Source of the DNA: Branchiostoma floridae
Lineage: Eukaryota > Chordata > Leptocardii > Amphioxiformes > Branchiostomatidae
Length of the DNA stretch: 64,000 nt
Reading direction: 5' to 3'
Assembly (NCBI RefSeq): GCF_000003815.2
Contig: NC_049985.1
Location: forward strand, 6,058,874-6,122,873
Shown here piece after piece: positions 43,999 through 56,684 of the stretch. Made by a program: the position numbers and the translations under genes. How positions within the stretch are numbered: position 1 is the first letter of the stretch; every line of letters begins with the position of its first letter. The notes beneath the pieces were generated by a model. It was not told the DNA's origin. It ran no database searches and saw nothing but the letters and a program-made list of their open reading frames with translations.

Positions 43999-45959
43999 TA
44001 CGAAATAGAGGATTGAGAAATAGGTATTTCTTTTTTTACATCTATGATATCTGTGTGTGCTTGGGGGAATCCAATATAAAAAATGTTTGAAACATTCAAT
44101 GCATTTGTCAATGTTGTTAAGAGATGATTGATTCTGCATGGCTGAAAAAACTTTATGACCATTTGGAGCAACATGTGCAGGCTGCCCCTCAGTACTGCCC
44201 CGCAATTACTTAGGGGCAGTCTGCATATTTTAGCTTGGCAAATTGTAAGTTAAATATGCAGATTGTTTATCATGTTTTGAATGCTGGTAGGTATTATGGA
44301 AAATATGAAATGCACCCCAGCTTGTGGAATAACATGAAAATTTAACCAACATTTTGACTCCAAAAAGTAGGTTTGTGTTTTAATGTCATGTTGATCCATT
44401 ATAGGCCCTGAAAAACTAACGTTACTGCTACATGTAGTTAACTTACATTGTTTACTACTAAATAACTACCAGTACTACTAGTTAACTACCATTAGTTCTA
44501 GTACACTAACATTATTATCAGCAAGGCCATACAAACTTTATTTGTTGCTTCTCGGATTCTTTAAGAAAAAAAAATCGGAACGCCAGGTCTGGTCTAAAAA
44601 AAATTCAAACGGTCTGGGGTGAACTTATCAAGTCAATTATTTAAGCATTATAGATTTATCTATGTTTATGCAATGTCACAAACATCACATTCTGAATGCC
44701 AGTAGTTATGACAGCAAATAGTAGTTGTAACAGATTTTGATATGAAGGAATTTTCAGTCACATTTAACTCTTCAAAGTATGTTTGAGTTTCAGTGTAATA
44801 CATTGTATATAACAGTATGTTGTTCTGCCAAGTAATGTATTGTAATGCAGATAGAGTACAGAAATATTAATTGACAAGCATAATTAACATTAGTACTAGG
44901 TAACAAGTCTGTGTAACTGGATGATTTCTCAGGGCACAGGCCACAGACTGTAGTTGAGCTGTTGTCATAATTCAAATAAAGATAATTTTTTCCAATGATG
45001 TGTAAGAAGTACTGGTGATGGTTTTGCACATGTACTTGACTACGAATCTGAAAGTGCAATTACGAGTCTGAATTGTTAGGGGGCATAACCAAATCGTTAA
45101 TGTGTCAATGTAGGACATCACTCATTTGAAGGATGTGAAACGTTATATAACGTCCTTGGAGAACTTAAGCCAACTTTGAAAATAGCAATCCAGCGCTAGG
45201 ATTTCCAAGCAGATCATACCCGTGACACGGTCAGTATCCAAGACCAAGGGCCGAATACTGAACAATACTTCCATTTGCTCCGATGTTTCATATGCCCATG
45301 GATGCTGCTGCTACCACCGGTAGATGATCTGCTTGGAGATTAGCTTGTTGGGTCCCCCATGGTGCAATTTTTTTTTTTTACTTCTTGCCTCTTAATCCAT
45401 TGTGTAGATATCAGGGTGACCTTAAGCTATAAAATACAAGAAGCGGCACAAGTCTCTCAGCATGATGGTCTGCATTCCTTTTGCTACGAGCTATTTTGAT
45501 TCAAAGTTAATCGTACTCTGCAACTGTAATGGTGGCTTGTCGGGCACAAAAAGTTAGATCTGCCAGTAGCCACATGTTTATTTACAGTACTGTATTTATT
45601 AGCGGGTATATACTGACACAGACGACTGGTGCTTAGCCTGCATTTGAAGCTAAACAACACACTCATTGGTCGTCACCCTACATGTGTGTTTGATACTACT
45701 GGACCGTATCATCACAATGATATTATCAATTCAATTTTTGACATATGATAACCCATATTTTCACAACTTATTTGGATTCAGAAATAAACATTTCCGTCAA
45801 AAAGTTGCATTTTATGCTTCTGTTTTATTTTGCATTCAAACAAGCGGGTCTATCATTTAGCCGCTTTAGAATCATATCAAGACTAGTCAGTCAAACAATT
45901 GATCAGTGTTGAAGTTTCACAGCACACACAAATCCATTCTGGTGGTGATGCCGGCTGCG
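43999..45959. other. Intergenic stretch between kelch gene and EGF/CTLD gene
   Basis: Convergent 3' ends. Sense AATAAA at 44975-44980 and antisense AATAAA (TTTATT) at 45824-45829 are candidate poly(A) signals. The dispersed repeat shared with 40075-40190 lies at about 45025-45137, and a segment near 45400-45460 (TATCAGGGTGACCTTAA...AATACAAGAAGCGGC) resembles 39822-39853. No supported gene. Confidence 0.4.
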
Positions 45960-48900
45960 TCAGTTAAGCCAACACGAGAACGAGGCGCCACCCTCTTCCT
46001 TGCAGTACATGTCACCCGGACAGGAGGCGCTGCTGCACCTGTAGGACTCCGAAATGCGGACTGTCGGAGCTGAAACAAGACAGGCACACCTTTACTACTC
46101 TGAACGACCATCAAGTTTAAGTACAAACTACTTTTGACTGTGAGATTACATGTAGCATATATTGTTCATTTCCCTACAGCTAGCGTTGTAATAATCTATA
46201 GTAGGGCTATTCTTATAACAGTGAGGTTCTTATAGCAGTGTTGCTCTTATAGTAGTGCTGATCTTATAGCAGTGCTGTTCTTATACATCGACAGTCCTGT
46301 TTGTGTGGCAGTGTTGTCCTAATACAGCTGTCCTGCTCTTATGACGGCCCTGTTCTTAGTCTCGCGCGAGACATAAAGAAAACGAATGATACAAATAGAA
46401 AGCCTGATAAAACGCCTTAAAAGCATAAACTATAACAGACGGAGCCTAACCTCTGGTTGAAGAGTAGTTTAGTAGGGCAGTAATGTAATGTAAAGCCAGT
46501 GCAGTGCTTACCCAGGCAGTTGAGGTGGTCCAGCAAGCTCACGCATGTCCAGTCGAATGGGCAGGCTACCAGGGCACACAAGTCTATTTCTGATGAGGCA
46601 AAAACACAAGGGTTTGTGACCAGTACACTTTTATTACATGTTAGGTACAATTTTGTCGTTTTTGACTCCTGAATATGTACAGAACAAAAAAGGTACAAAA
46701 CACAGGAGTGTCTTCCTAAAGATAACTGAGGACATGGTTGAAGTTTCGATACTATTGTTTAACTAAAGGTTGATCCTTGATCTTACTAATGATGTTTTAC
46801 ACCCCCCCCCCCAAATATAAAGTTCAGTGGTAATTATGTTCATGAAGGCCAAGGAGACATAAACTAGCAGAAAATACCAAATGCACAGTTGTCGCCGTTG
46901 TACCCGGCCGGGCATTGGCAACCGTAAGAACTGACTTGATCCTGGCAGATTCCGCCATGTTGGCATGGGTTGGACGCGCACTCATCTGTGTCTGTTCAGC
47001 AAGGATAAAACACCACAAAGACTTGAGTTGAACGGAAAATGTGATACAGTCCATTTTATTTGTAAATTACAGTTGACATTTGCTTCATAATGACTTCTAC
47101 CGATAGCATCTACCACGCCCCACATGTCACTGAAAGTAGTAGAAACTGGCCAAATAGATAAATCACCTGAGGTGTTGGCCGGCCCATGTCGCAAAAGGTA
47201 GCTTTGGCCATGAGCCGGCCAACTCCTCTGGTGTGCCATCTGTTTATTTGGCCAATTTCTATTATTTCTAGCGACACGTGGATCCGGGTAGAGGCTATTC
47301 TACCAAAAACAGATGAACTTCCAGACTAACATCCAGAACGTTTTCGACAATCAATCGTAAGATAATGACTTACTTATTTCACAGAGGCTTCCTTCGAATC
47401 CATCAAGGCAGTCACAGAAAGTGTCGGTGCCACCGAAGCAGGAGCTGCAGTTGCCGCCATTCTGGCAAACGTTGGGCACACAGGGTACGTTGTCTGCAAA
47501 ATACAACTGAAAGGTCACATTTGCAAACAAATACATAATGTTGACCTCCTAGCCGAACGAAATATTGCTCTGTTAATCTAAATTAAACATTTTATATATG
47601 GTTACAACCCCCACCAGCTCTGTCCGGCCACTCCCTGCATAGTGTATTCGAACACCATAGGGTGTCTGCTACTTTACCAGTAACCATGGTGACATCCGTC
47701 TGGTCCAGGTCATGGACCTTTAGGCTTATTTGTTTGGAGAAGAGGAATAACAGGAAATAAAGCCAGGCGACATGCTCAGTTCAGTTAAAGTAAACGCAAT
47801 AACCACAAGTAAAATTTATTTTCTTAAGCTATGCTAACAAAATAGGAACTACAATGTACCAGACTGGCAGACGTAATTGTGTTGCTCCGTGCAGAGTGCT
47901 GTCTTCGCCTTGTAGCTATCGGAGCTGTCCAGGAGAACGCACAGGTCAATCACCGGGTACCAAGGTTCGCCTGCTGACCACGCGACAGCACCGCCTTTCA
48001 AATAAAAGATAGAAAATAAAAGCTAATTGATACAGTTGTGCACAAACACAATAAGAAGTAACATCTTGTTTGAGGTAGAGGTATAAGTTTTGAATATTCG
48101 TTTGATACTTGCCTTAGACGCTTCATTTGATAATTGTCAGTTAGATACTAGATGATCCCACAATCAATACACATTTGAACGACTAAACCGTAGATCATAT
48201 GAATAATTCGTTGCGCCTCATTCGCGATCGAGTTTTAACTTTTTGTAACTTTTACGTGTGGCATCATGATCACTTTGACATCATGTTTGCATGTACCTGA
48301 AACAGGAGTTCCATCACTGTAGACAATAGACAACGGTGCGGTTTTCATGGCCAGCCAGTGAGATTCGCCAGTGGTGGCCGCGATGGTGTCAGCCAGGAAC
48401 TGATGCTGCTGCTGGTCTCTCACATCCACCATACGGCCGCCGATGACTCTGCAGGCCTGGGTCGCGTCTTGATGGGTAAGAGCTGATGTCGAGAACTGGT
48501 AGCAATCCCCCGCAAAAGATACTGGGTGTAAAAAATGGTTCGTTAAATAAACAATCTTATCCGCGAAATAGGAAAGGCATTGAGACAAACACTTGATCAA
48601 TTCAACACCGCTACGCGCGGATGCGATTTATGAATAAATATCATGTGCTTAAAAAAATGATTCTAGATTTTACAGCTACTGCCTGAATGTTGTTAGAAAC
48701 GACTAACCAGAACCATAACTGTGAATTGTTATGACAGCAAGGTCAGTTGTATCAAGGAGGTGATATCCTTGGTTGTATGAAGACGTATGAACGACCAATA
48801 TCATAATTTTTTGTCTCGAATTGTAAAAAGAGGGCTGTTACCAGTGTCACAGATGTTGCCGGTAGTACCCTTCGGACAGACACAGCTGTAGCCGTTCACG

Positions 48901-51788
48901 TGATCCAGGCAGGTCCCTCCCAGCCAACAAGGGCTGCTCGCACACTCGTCGATGTCTAAAACATAAACAAAGACGTACTGTATTCCTGAATGCCATATGT
49001 CATTTTCTGTCATTGTGTCCTTATCCACCCGATCATATCTACCTACTAACGCATTACCAACATTACCAACCTTGGTCACAGTTGTGTCCCGTCCAGCCGT
49101 TCTCACAGCTGCAGGTGTAGCTCGCCACACCATCGGTACATGTTCCGTGTACACAGGGGGAGGACGCGCACTCATCGATGTCTAAAATAAAGGGGTGTCA
49201 TGTGAGTGTTATCACTGCAAGAGATCTAAACTAGCTTCAAAGCAGAAGTGTCAGCTGGATGCAAAAAGAGAAGACTTTGGACATATAGGGACATATGAGT
49301 TGCCATGGGATTTCAGTCAGTCTATCCAGCTATCAGCCGGCCGGCCAGTTCACCCCTAAGCCAATTAACTCCTACTAGGCTTTTTTTAATCCTAACTTGG
49401 CCAAAGTCCCCTATTACTATTTGGCCAGGCGGGAGTCTGGTGGAGACTAGATGTACACCTACTTTATTCACCATGTCTAGCATTTTATTTCCAATACGGG
49501 CGACCATCATATATACGTAATATAGTCCATCCGTCGATGTTCTATCTACCAGCCGAGTTTGTGACGAGGTAAAGTACTGACCTTGATCACAGTTGTGTCC
49601 TGTCCAGCCGTTCTCACAGTAGCAGGAGTAGCTCGCCACCTGGTCAGTGCAGACTCCGTGTACACAGGGGGAGGGCGCGCAATCATCGATGCCTGATAAA
49701 AAGTACAGGTATTATACAGCCTTGTGCACCAAGTGTTTTAAACATTTTTTTTGTCTTATAACACTTTACTTCCAACACATGAATTAAACTCTAAATTTTC
49801 GGTCGATCTCCGTCGACCTTGTTCACAGAATGACCCTTCTATCTCCAGAAGTGACGTCAGGAACACACCACTTTTGCAGGAGGGGGTCATACGTATCAGA
49901 AAGTGTAGGTCGCCCCCCGTCTCTGTTGTTTTTTGTCTTATCTTTTTCTGTATAAAATCCAACCACAATGGCAGTTTATAATAAAGATATCTTCTGTTAA
50001 ATGTCACTACAGGAAAAGGACAGTTTTATGTCAGTGGAAGAGAATACTAACTTTGATCACAGCGGTGTCCCATCCAGCCGTTCTCACAGCTACAGGTGTA
50101 GCTCGCCACACCGTCGGTACAGGTGCCGTGGAGACAGGGGGAGGGCGCGCACTCATTGACGTCTGGGGTAAATGAAAAAAAAAATGTAATGTTAAATGAC
50201 ATCGTGGTAAAATACACATGTTGTAACTTCTTTATCACGTTACTCAGCTGCCAAAATACATCCGGTGGCTTCGTTTTTGTTGTTGAACGACAGCGTTCTA
50301 TGTCTCAATTGATTGCTGTGTATAATGCCATTTATTCACCATACCTAAGATGATCCAACAATGATAGATTGAAATATCAATATTTCTTGAGCGTCATTGA
50401 CTGAACAGAGAACTGCCAAGGAAACAGTTCTAGTACTCACTTCTATCACAGTTGGTTCCTTCCCATCCGTTTTCACACGTACAGGTGTAGCCCCCGAAAG
50501 CCTCCATGCAGGTTCCGTGTACACATGGATTGTATCTCGCACAAGTAGGGACTAGACATAGGAGATAACGTTAGAGTTTTGAATAGACCTATAAATATTT
50601 CATTGAGGTCTGAGGTCCCTGAACTCTAGTTACATTTTAAGTTAGAAGATAAATGAGGGATCACCCCCTCCACCCCGACAAAACAAAACAAAAGAAAAAC
50701 ACAAACAAAACACAGAAAAACATGACTATAAAGCCTTCGTGACATGTTGGTACTCTCTAGACTGAGGTAGGTGGGAGAAGATTGACCTTTTTATCATATC
50801 TCATGTTGAAAAAAAGGTCACAGTTTTTCCCCACCAACCTCTGCTTGGAGAGTACACGGAGGCTTATTTGGGGTATGTGGGGGAGGGTTGTGACTTTTTT
50901 AAATCTCCAGTTAGAAAAAGGTAGCAATTTCGACACAAACCTCTGCTCGGAGAGTACATGGGTACTTACGTATACACAGGGCGTACATGTTGTAGTAGTT
51001 TGCTCCCTCTACGCACATGGTTGCAGTCTCATAGTCCACTCCGCAAGCACTACCGTCAACCTGCCAGCCAGGGATGTACACAAAGGTGTCGTCAAGGGGC
51101 TGACAATGCCGAGGATCTGTTCCAGGTCCACACAGATTATTGGCGAGGACCCAGTGAGTGTCACAGTGGATCCCAGCAGTGTCGTACGCGATGCAGCTGG
51201 GTTCCCAGTAGTACTCACACCCCACCGTACCTACGGAGTGGCATGTATACCTCATCCCCGCCGCCAAACACGTGGCCCTCACGTTGATATTGGTCATCTG
51301 GCCGATCGAAAGGACCTGATAAAAGGCCCAATTGTCCTGTGTAGTGAGGTACCGGTACTGTTGGCCTTAAGAAAGAAAAAAAAGAAGTAAGAAATATTGT
51401 CAACACGTTCTTTGTCCCCACACCTTTCTTCTGGTTCGACTTCGGCTAGACAAGTAACGCAGAAGTTTGATGCTTAATTGCCATTTTCATAAATTTGCAA
51501 AAGAAATCCCACAATGTCCCACCTGAACTTTTGTAAATCATCACTAAAATAAGCAAGGAACAAGCTATCACATCCCCCAACCAACAACACACACACACAC
51601 GTGCACACACAGGGTGCATTAAAAAACGCCGCTCTCCTGAGATTCCCTCCGCAGTTCTTACTCATAATCGATACACCATTGCCACATATTTTACAGCTAA
51701 AATGAATGAAGACCTTTATCATAAGTCTACCTTGTGTTGAAGCCGGACAGACAGTTACAGCCGCGATGAAGAGCAGAAACGGACACAT
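45960..51788 (-). CDS. Secreted multi-EGF protein with C-type lectin-like domain and novel Cys-rich N-terminal domain
   Basis: Thirteen exons, high to low: 51788-51731, 51365-50970, 50551-50441, 50162-50052, 49692-49582, 49181-49071, 48955-48842, 48521-48297, 47994-47860, 47493-47374, 46991-46878, 46589-46512, 46069-45960. Every intron is phase 1; total 597 aa. Order: signal peptide [18 protein letters not shown]; an unrecognised 10-Cys domain (about 20-151); five EGF modules (152-337) on single exons, several with cbEGF D/N-x-D/N-E-C starts; a C-type lectin-like domain (338-457) on two exons starting [20 protein letters not shown]; two more EGF modules; a half-EGF; and a C-terminal Cys-rich piece ending SCWLN. 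The lectin loop has GEPWYP in place of an EPN/QPD motif and lacks WND, so calcium-dependent sugar binding is doubtful. Likely extracellular adhesion or defence; this is inference. Confidence 0.85.
46206..46355 (+). repeat. Degenerate 17-20-bp minisatellite
   Basis: About seven units like GTTCTTATAGCAGTGCT with substitutions lie in the last intron of the EGF/CTLD gene. Confidence 0.8.
46392..46467. mobile_element. Half MITE of the TACTCTCC family
   Basis: AAATAGAAAGCCTGATAAAA, then CAGACGGAGCCTAACCTCTG and GAAGAGTAGT match the right half of the element at 62703-62899. The left half is missing or diverged. Confidence 0.65.
47125..47276. mobile_element. Palindromic element in EGF/CTLD intron
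   Basis: TGTCACTGAAAGTAGTAGAA...CTGGCCAAATAGATAA and TTATTTGGCCAATTTCTATT...AGCGACA are inverted arms; GTTGGCCGGC and GCCGGCCAAC pair in the centre. Confidence 0.7.
50751..50957. mobile_element. Two adjacent MITEs of the TACTCTCC family
   Basis: 50751-50853 runs from TACTCTCTAGACTGAGGTAG to CAACCTCTGCTTGGAGAGTA. 50858-50957 is a second, more diverged palindrome ending AACCTCTGCTCGGAGAGTA. They lie head to tail just before the donor of the 10-Cys exon at 50970. Confidence 0.7.
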
Positions 51789-53770
51789 CTTTGCCGTCTG
51801 TAGAGGCGAGTCAGACTGTGGTACGTGTTAGGTTTGCTCTGCGTGCTATTTCTGAAGGACAAGGGTCTTAGGTGCGAGGATACAGAGTTCTGATTGGTAT
51901 GGACCTCGGTAGACATCACTGTGTCAACGCCATATCCTTAGCTCTGTCGGCTTGTGGCACAATCTTTCCAAACTGGCCCATTAACCTGACTTTGTAATCT
52001 TGGCACAGGGCAGACCAGGTCATTACAATGAGCGAACGCCACACCTGTGACTCTAGCGACGTGTGCCACAAACTTTCCAAACAGGTCCATTACTAAGGCA
52101 TTATCTTGACTTTGCAACCTTTATTTGTAACCACAAGACATATCAGTAACGTACGTCAATTTCAATGAGCGAACACCACACCCATCACTCCAGCGGCGTG
52201 TGCCACAAACTCTCCAAACTGGCCCATTAACGGTTAGTTTGACTTGGTAAACTCAGCACGGGGCACACCAGGCCTTGGGCGGTGTTGTGGCGAGGGGCGT
52301 CTTGAACTGACGTCAAGGTGTAATGTCGCATAACACAGTATTCATGGACGACCCCCGTCCTCAGTAATTGTTCGGGTATAAAATAGAGAGCCGCGGTACT
52401 TGAAAAAGCAGTACATGTAGTTATTTTACTGTGCACAACAGCGAGATGGACACTGTGTAGAAAATTACATGAGCTTTGCGCATGTATAAGTTGAATTACG
52501 ATGTTTGTTCGGTCGGCGTGAATTTGTGCCTTGATTCTCTTACCCTACGTCACATTTCCAATCCGGTACCCGTCCGTAATGCGGTCTCTATAGAAACGCA
52601 GGTATTTCTTGGGGTGAACGCCCGTACGGTCGTTTTACCAAAGCTTTAATAACATGACTTTAAAAACAAACAAAAGCGTAAAAATAAAATCTTAAAACTT
52701 TATCTACTAAGTATCATGTTACAATCAGGCAAGGGCAGTCGTAGGTTCAGAATCTTTTGCATCATAACGACAAATCAGTCTTCTATGTATTTACCTATAA
52801 ACGTTATTTTGCATTGTGAGAGTTGCCACATATCTTAACATAGAAGAAATGGGCGGCAAACGCGGACGAGCCACAAACTCAATTACATTTAAACAGCCCA
52901 TACGTATGTAACAGTTGGTAATAGTGTAATATTGATATATTGTTAATATATGTAAATATAGTCATATAGTAGCCAGCGACATCGTGCGCGGCCGTGCGGG
53001 ATTGCATGTTGAGAGCCCTCTGGTGAGAGCCCGTGATTCGAAGCTTTCGGGAACGAAAGGTATGACATAATAGACACCAAGCTACACAAGATGTGAAGAG
53101 GATAGTAGTGGGAATTATTTGTATGCATTCTTACGTATACATTTCTATTTTCGTTTCCGCAAACAGCACGACCGGGCCCAGGTTTCCAAATGTAACGTTG
53201 GCCTATCAAAGGAAAATTAAGTCATCTCAATCCAGTTCGTGATCGACGCGTCAGAGCACAGTCGTACTTTCGTGCACTTACACCCCCCTCACATTATATA
53301 CGATCTTCGGACGTACTTCGCGATCGCAGGAAGGTCGGCTGATTTTAAGATCTTAAGATGGTCTTGCGTATTTTTCGCCCAAAATCTGTCCCCCTCACAT
53401 ATAAGCGAGCCTCGTGCGATCGACGGTGAATAAATTTATGATAATGAACCTCCCATGACCTCTTGCACGCGGACAAGGGAATACAAAACGTTCCTCAAAA
53501 AAGGCAAGAGATCAATAAATGTTGCTTATTTTGTTGTCGGAATCTTTTTAACCAATGAATGGAATGCGCGGGCATAATAGAAATGACACAAAAAAGGAAA
53601 GTGTGTCACAAAGCCAGCCTACATACTGCCACAGGGGCCACAATGTTAGAATTTCCCTCACATTCCCAGAAATTCAATATTTGTAAACAATCGGAAGTCG
53701 GGTGGGGTGAACGTCGCCCGAACGTCGCCCAACTAACGGGCGTTCGCCATCCGATTTGCGCTCGATGATT
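51789..53770. other. Upstream region of EGF/CTLD gene with diverged tandem repeats
   Basis: No coding gene is supported. About 51950-52272 contains three diverged copies of a 110-150-bp unit with GTGCCACAAACTTTCCAAAC, GCCCATTA and CAATGAGCGAAC blocks. A TATA-like TATAAAATA at 52376 points away from the EGF gene and has no visible gene. A 15-bp ACCCCCCTCACATTA at 53282-53296 recurs inverted at 58240-58254. Confidence 0.45.
51950..52272 (+). repeat. Three diverged tandem units upstream of EGF/CTLD gene
   Basis: Blocks GTG(T)GCCACAA, CTTTCCAAACTGGCCCATTA and CAATGAGCGAAC recur around 51955, 52070 and 52200, with the middle unit longest. Confidence 0.75.
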
Positions 53771-53871
53771 AATGAATGAAGACCTTTATTGTACAATTTT
53801 GCCCAACTGGGCTAAGTACAGGTCACAACAAATCAGGATATATACATACATAAAAGTGTCACAAATCTAGT

Positions 53872-56684
53872 CTAACACAAAAGTTCGGCTTCTTCTCGCT
53901 TCTTGGTAATAGTGAAAATGTAGGACTGTATGGGTTTCGCTATTGTCGGTTTGTCAAAACGCATGAGAAATATAAACTTGTCAGTGCTACTCATGTGTCT
54001 AAAATGAGGGAATCTACTTTCTATATAACTAAATAGAGTATTTCTATCATTCGCATACATATCGCAATCAACAGTGAAGTGCACTTCATCTTCTACCATG
54101 TTTGAGGTACAAAATTGGCAGATTCTTTGTTCTAGAGGAGTGCGGCTGTGCCTTCCCGATTCAATTCGCAGTCGGTGGCAACTGATTCTTAGTTTGGCAA
54201 TGGCAGTTCTATGCCGAATGTTTGTGATTTTCAAATACTGCTCTTCATTGTATGTGGATTTCAGTAGTCTGTACGTTCGGAGTTTGTTTTTCGCACGTAA
54301 ACCTTTATTATCATTATGAATGTTGGTTAGAAAATTCTGGAAATAAATATCATTCAGTCGTTGGTGGATTGCAGAAATTAGGTGGGATATGTTTGGATCT
54401 GTTGACTTACGGGCTTGCCAAACAAAAGGGTAACCACACTCCTCCAAAGTTTTGCGAACACCAGATGCCCAACATTTGGTACCTGATGAATCTAAATTAA
54501 GCTGACATAAGAGAGCGTCTGCCTGCAGACTCTCAGCTGGCACATTCTGTTGAATTCTAATGAAATATTTGATGGCGTTTAGGGAGGCTTCCAGTTGGAT
54601 AGGATACCTCCCTAATTCAGCGCGTACAGCAAGGTTAGATGCAGTTTTCGGAACATTAAGTGAGTGTTTACAAAATTTCAAGTGCACTGTTTCAATAGGA
54701 CAAGATATAGGACTTTTGAATGAGCTCCAAATTTCAGATCCATATAACAAAATAGGTTTAACACAAGTGTCGAAGAGTTTGTTTTTAACTGATAATGGTG
54801 CGTCTGCTTTGTCTAATGATTGTCTAATTCCAAATAGAGCTTTCAATCCCTTGCTGTATAAGTATTTGCTGTTGGCTTTGAATGTGCCAGCTGAGGATAC
54901 AACAATACCTAAATAACAATAAGATGTTACTATTTCTAAAGCATTATTATCAAACAAAAAACTACAATCTTTCGGTAAGCGGCCTCCCTTTGTAAATACA
55001 ATAACCTTTGTCTTTTTCAGGTTAACCTTCAGCTTCCATGATTTACAATATTGTTCTAGTCTAAGTAGGGAGGACTGTAAGCCTTGTTGGGATTCTGAGA
55101 AGATAACCAAGTCATCGGCATATAAAAGACATGGCACTTTCATGTTGTACAGAATAGGAGAATTGCTAGAAAAGTTATCAAATTCAGATACTATATCACT
55201 AATGAACAAATTAAACAATGTTGGACTCAGATTACAGCCTTGTCGAACCCCGCAGTTAGTTACAAATGTTTCGGTAAGACGATTGTTGGTTTTGATACAG
55301 TTATTAGTTTTGGAATACATGTCTTTTATGGTCGATAGGAAGTTTCCTCCTATTCCAAGATTATTTAATTTGAACAGGAGACCCTCTCGCCAAACAGAGT
55401 CGAAAGCTTTGCTAAAATCAACAAAGCATGCGTAAAGACGTGAATTTTGACTGAGATATTTGCTTACTAAAGTAGTTAATACGAAAAGATTATCAGACGT
55501 TCTATAGTTTTTTCTAAAACCGGCCTGTTGAGGTTTAAAAAGGCTGTTCTGTTCCGCATAGTTCACAAGACGAGTATTCAAAATGGACGAGAATAATTTC
55601 CCCAGACAACTCATAATGGAGATACCCCGATAGTTGTCTGGGACTGAGGTATCACCTGACTTGTGTATTGGTACTATATGACTAAGTGACCATTCTTTGG
55701 GAAAGTATCCGTTTTGCAAACATGAATTGAAGAGATGAAGCAGTGTTTTTTGTAGGATTGGTTTACCACACTTCAGCATTTCATTTGTAATCATATCACT
55801 ACCACTAGATTTGCTGTTTTTTAGTTTGGAGATGGCTATATCCAGTTCCTTAGCTGATATCAGAGAGTCCAAAAAGGAATTCTCTGTAGGAGGGAGAGGG
55901 GAGGGAAAATGAGTTTGAACATTTGTTGAGTTATTAGTTGAAGTTTCTGAGTCACTGATGGAAGATTTGTCTATTCTATTAAAATGTTTTAACCACGCCT
56001 CATCCGTTATTTGAGAACTTGGCTCTTGTGTTTTCTCTGACTTCAGTTTCTTCAATAAGTTCCAAAACGCGTTTGGGTTTTCTTCCCTCAAAGAGGACAG
56101 TTGGTTAACGATTTGTTGATGAAAGTCTCGTTTCTTTTTTTTTAATAGTTTTCTATATTCTTTTTTCCTTTTAAAAAACCTTCCTCTCACGTCTGAGTTC
56201 TGTGGATTTTTCTCGAGTAAAGATGCCAGATTTTTTAGCTCCCGTTTCATTTCACAACAGCTTTTGTCAAACCATTTCTTGTTTTTTATTTTCCTTGGCC
56301 GTTTTCTATTAATCTTTAAACACAATGATTTGTAACCGACATCTCTTAATACTGAGCTGAGATCCGAGACGTAGTTTTCAATGTCGTGGGCTGCGCTTTT
56401 GGTTCCTCTAAGTGAAAGGTTATTCAGTCTATCTATAATGTGTGGTTGGCCGAGGGATTGAAAAAACTTTTGTGCAGAGGTTTCATTCCAATGGAATCTT
56501 TTAGAGAGAGGTTTGCTGTTTCCACTTATCTGTTTCTCTTTGGCAGGGTGATTTGAGGATTTTGTACGTAAGACAACAGATAACATGCAGTGATCAGAGA
56601 ATGTGGTTAGGGGGTTAACTCGAAAAAATAAAATGTGTTCTAGAAGCGGTTGGTTGCATATTACATAATCAACAGTGCTGCTAC
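53872..56684 (-). CDS. LINE ORF2 fragment: endonuclease C-terminus and reverse transcriptase
   Basis: A long intact frame ends at 53872. RT motifs are in order: HIVPIHKSGDTSVPDNYRG (motifs 1-2 region), ACFVDFSKAFDSVWREGL (D of motif A), GVRQGCNLSPTLFNLF (motif B) and LLYADDLVIFSE (YADD catalytic motif C). The C-terminus has a Cys/His knuckle RICQFC...EDEVHFTVDC as in CR1/Jockey-group ORF2. The frame continues to 56775, but sequence beyond 56684 departs from the matching copy at 57634 and is not LINE coding. No stop interrupts the RT, so the copy is young or recently active. Confidence 0.85.
56308..56684 (-). repeat. 377-bp exact repeat, copy 1
   Basis: Identical base for base to 57258-57634, offset 950. 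Copy 1 is the LINE endonuclease end, and its flank from 56685 is unrelated AT-rich DNA that runs to the N gap. Confidence 0.9.

Noticed and set aside
50782-51390. 202-aa plus-strand frame
   Set aside because: Antisense to the 10-Cys exon and the MITE pair; the minus-strand frame has signal peptide, splice joins and cysteines.
52376-52384. TATA box TATAAAATA
   Set aside because: On the plus strand with no gene visible downstream.
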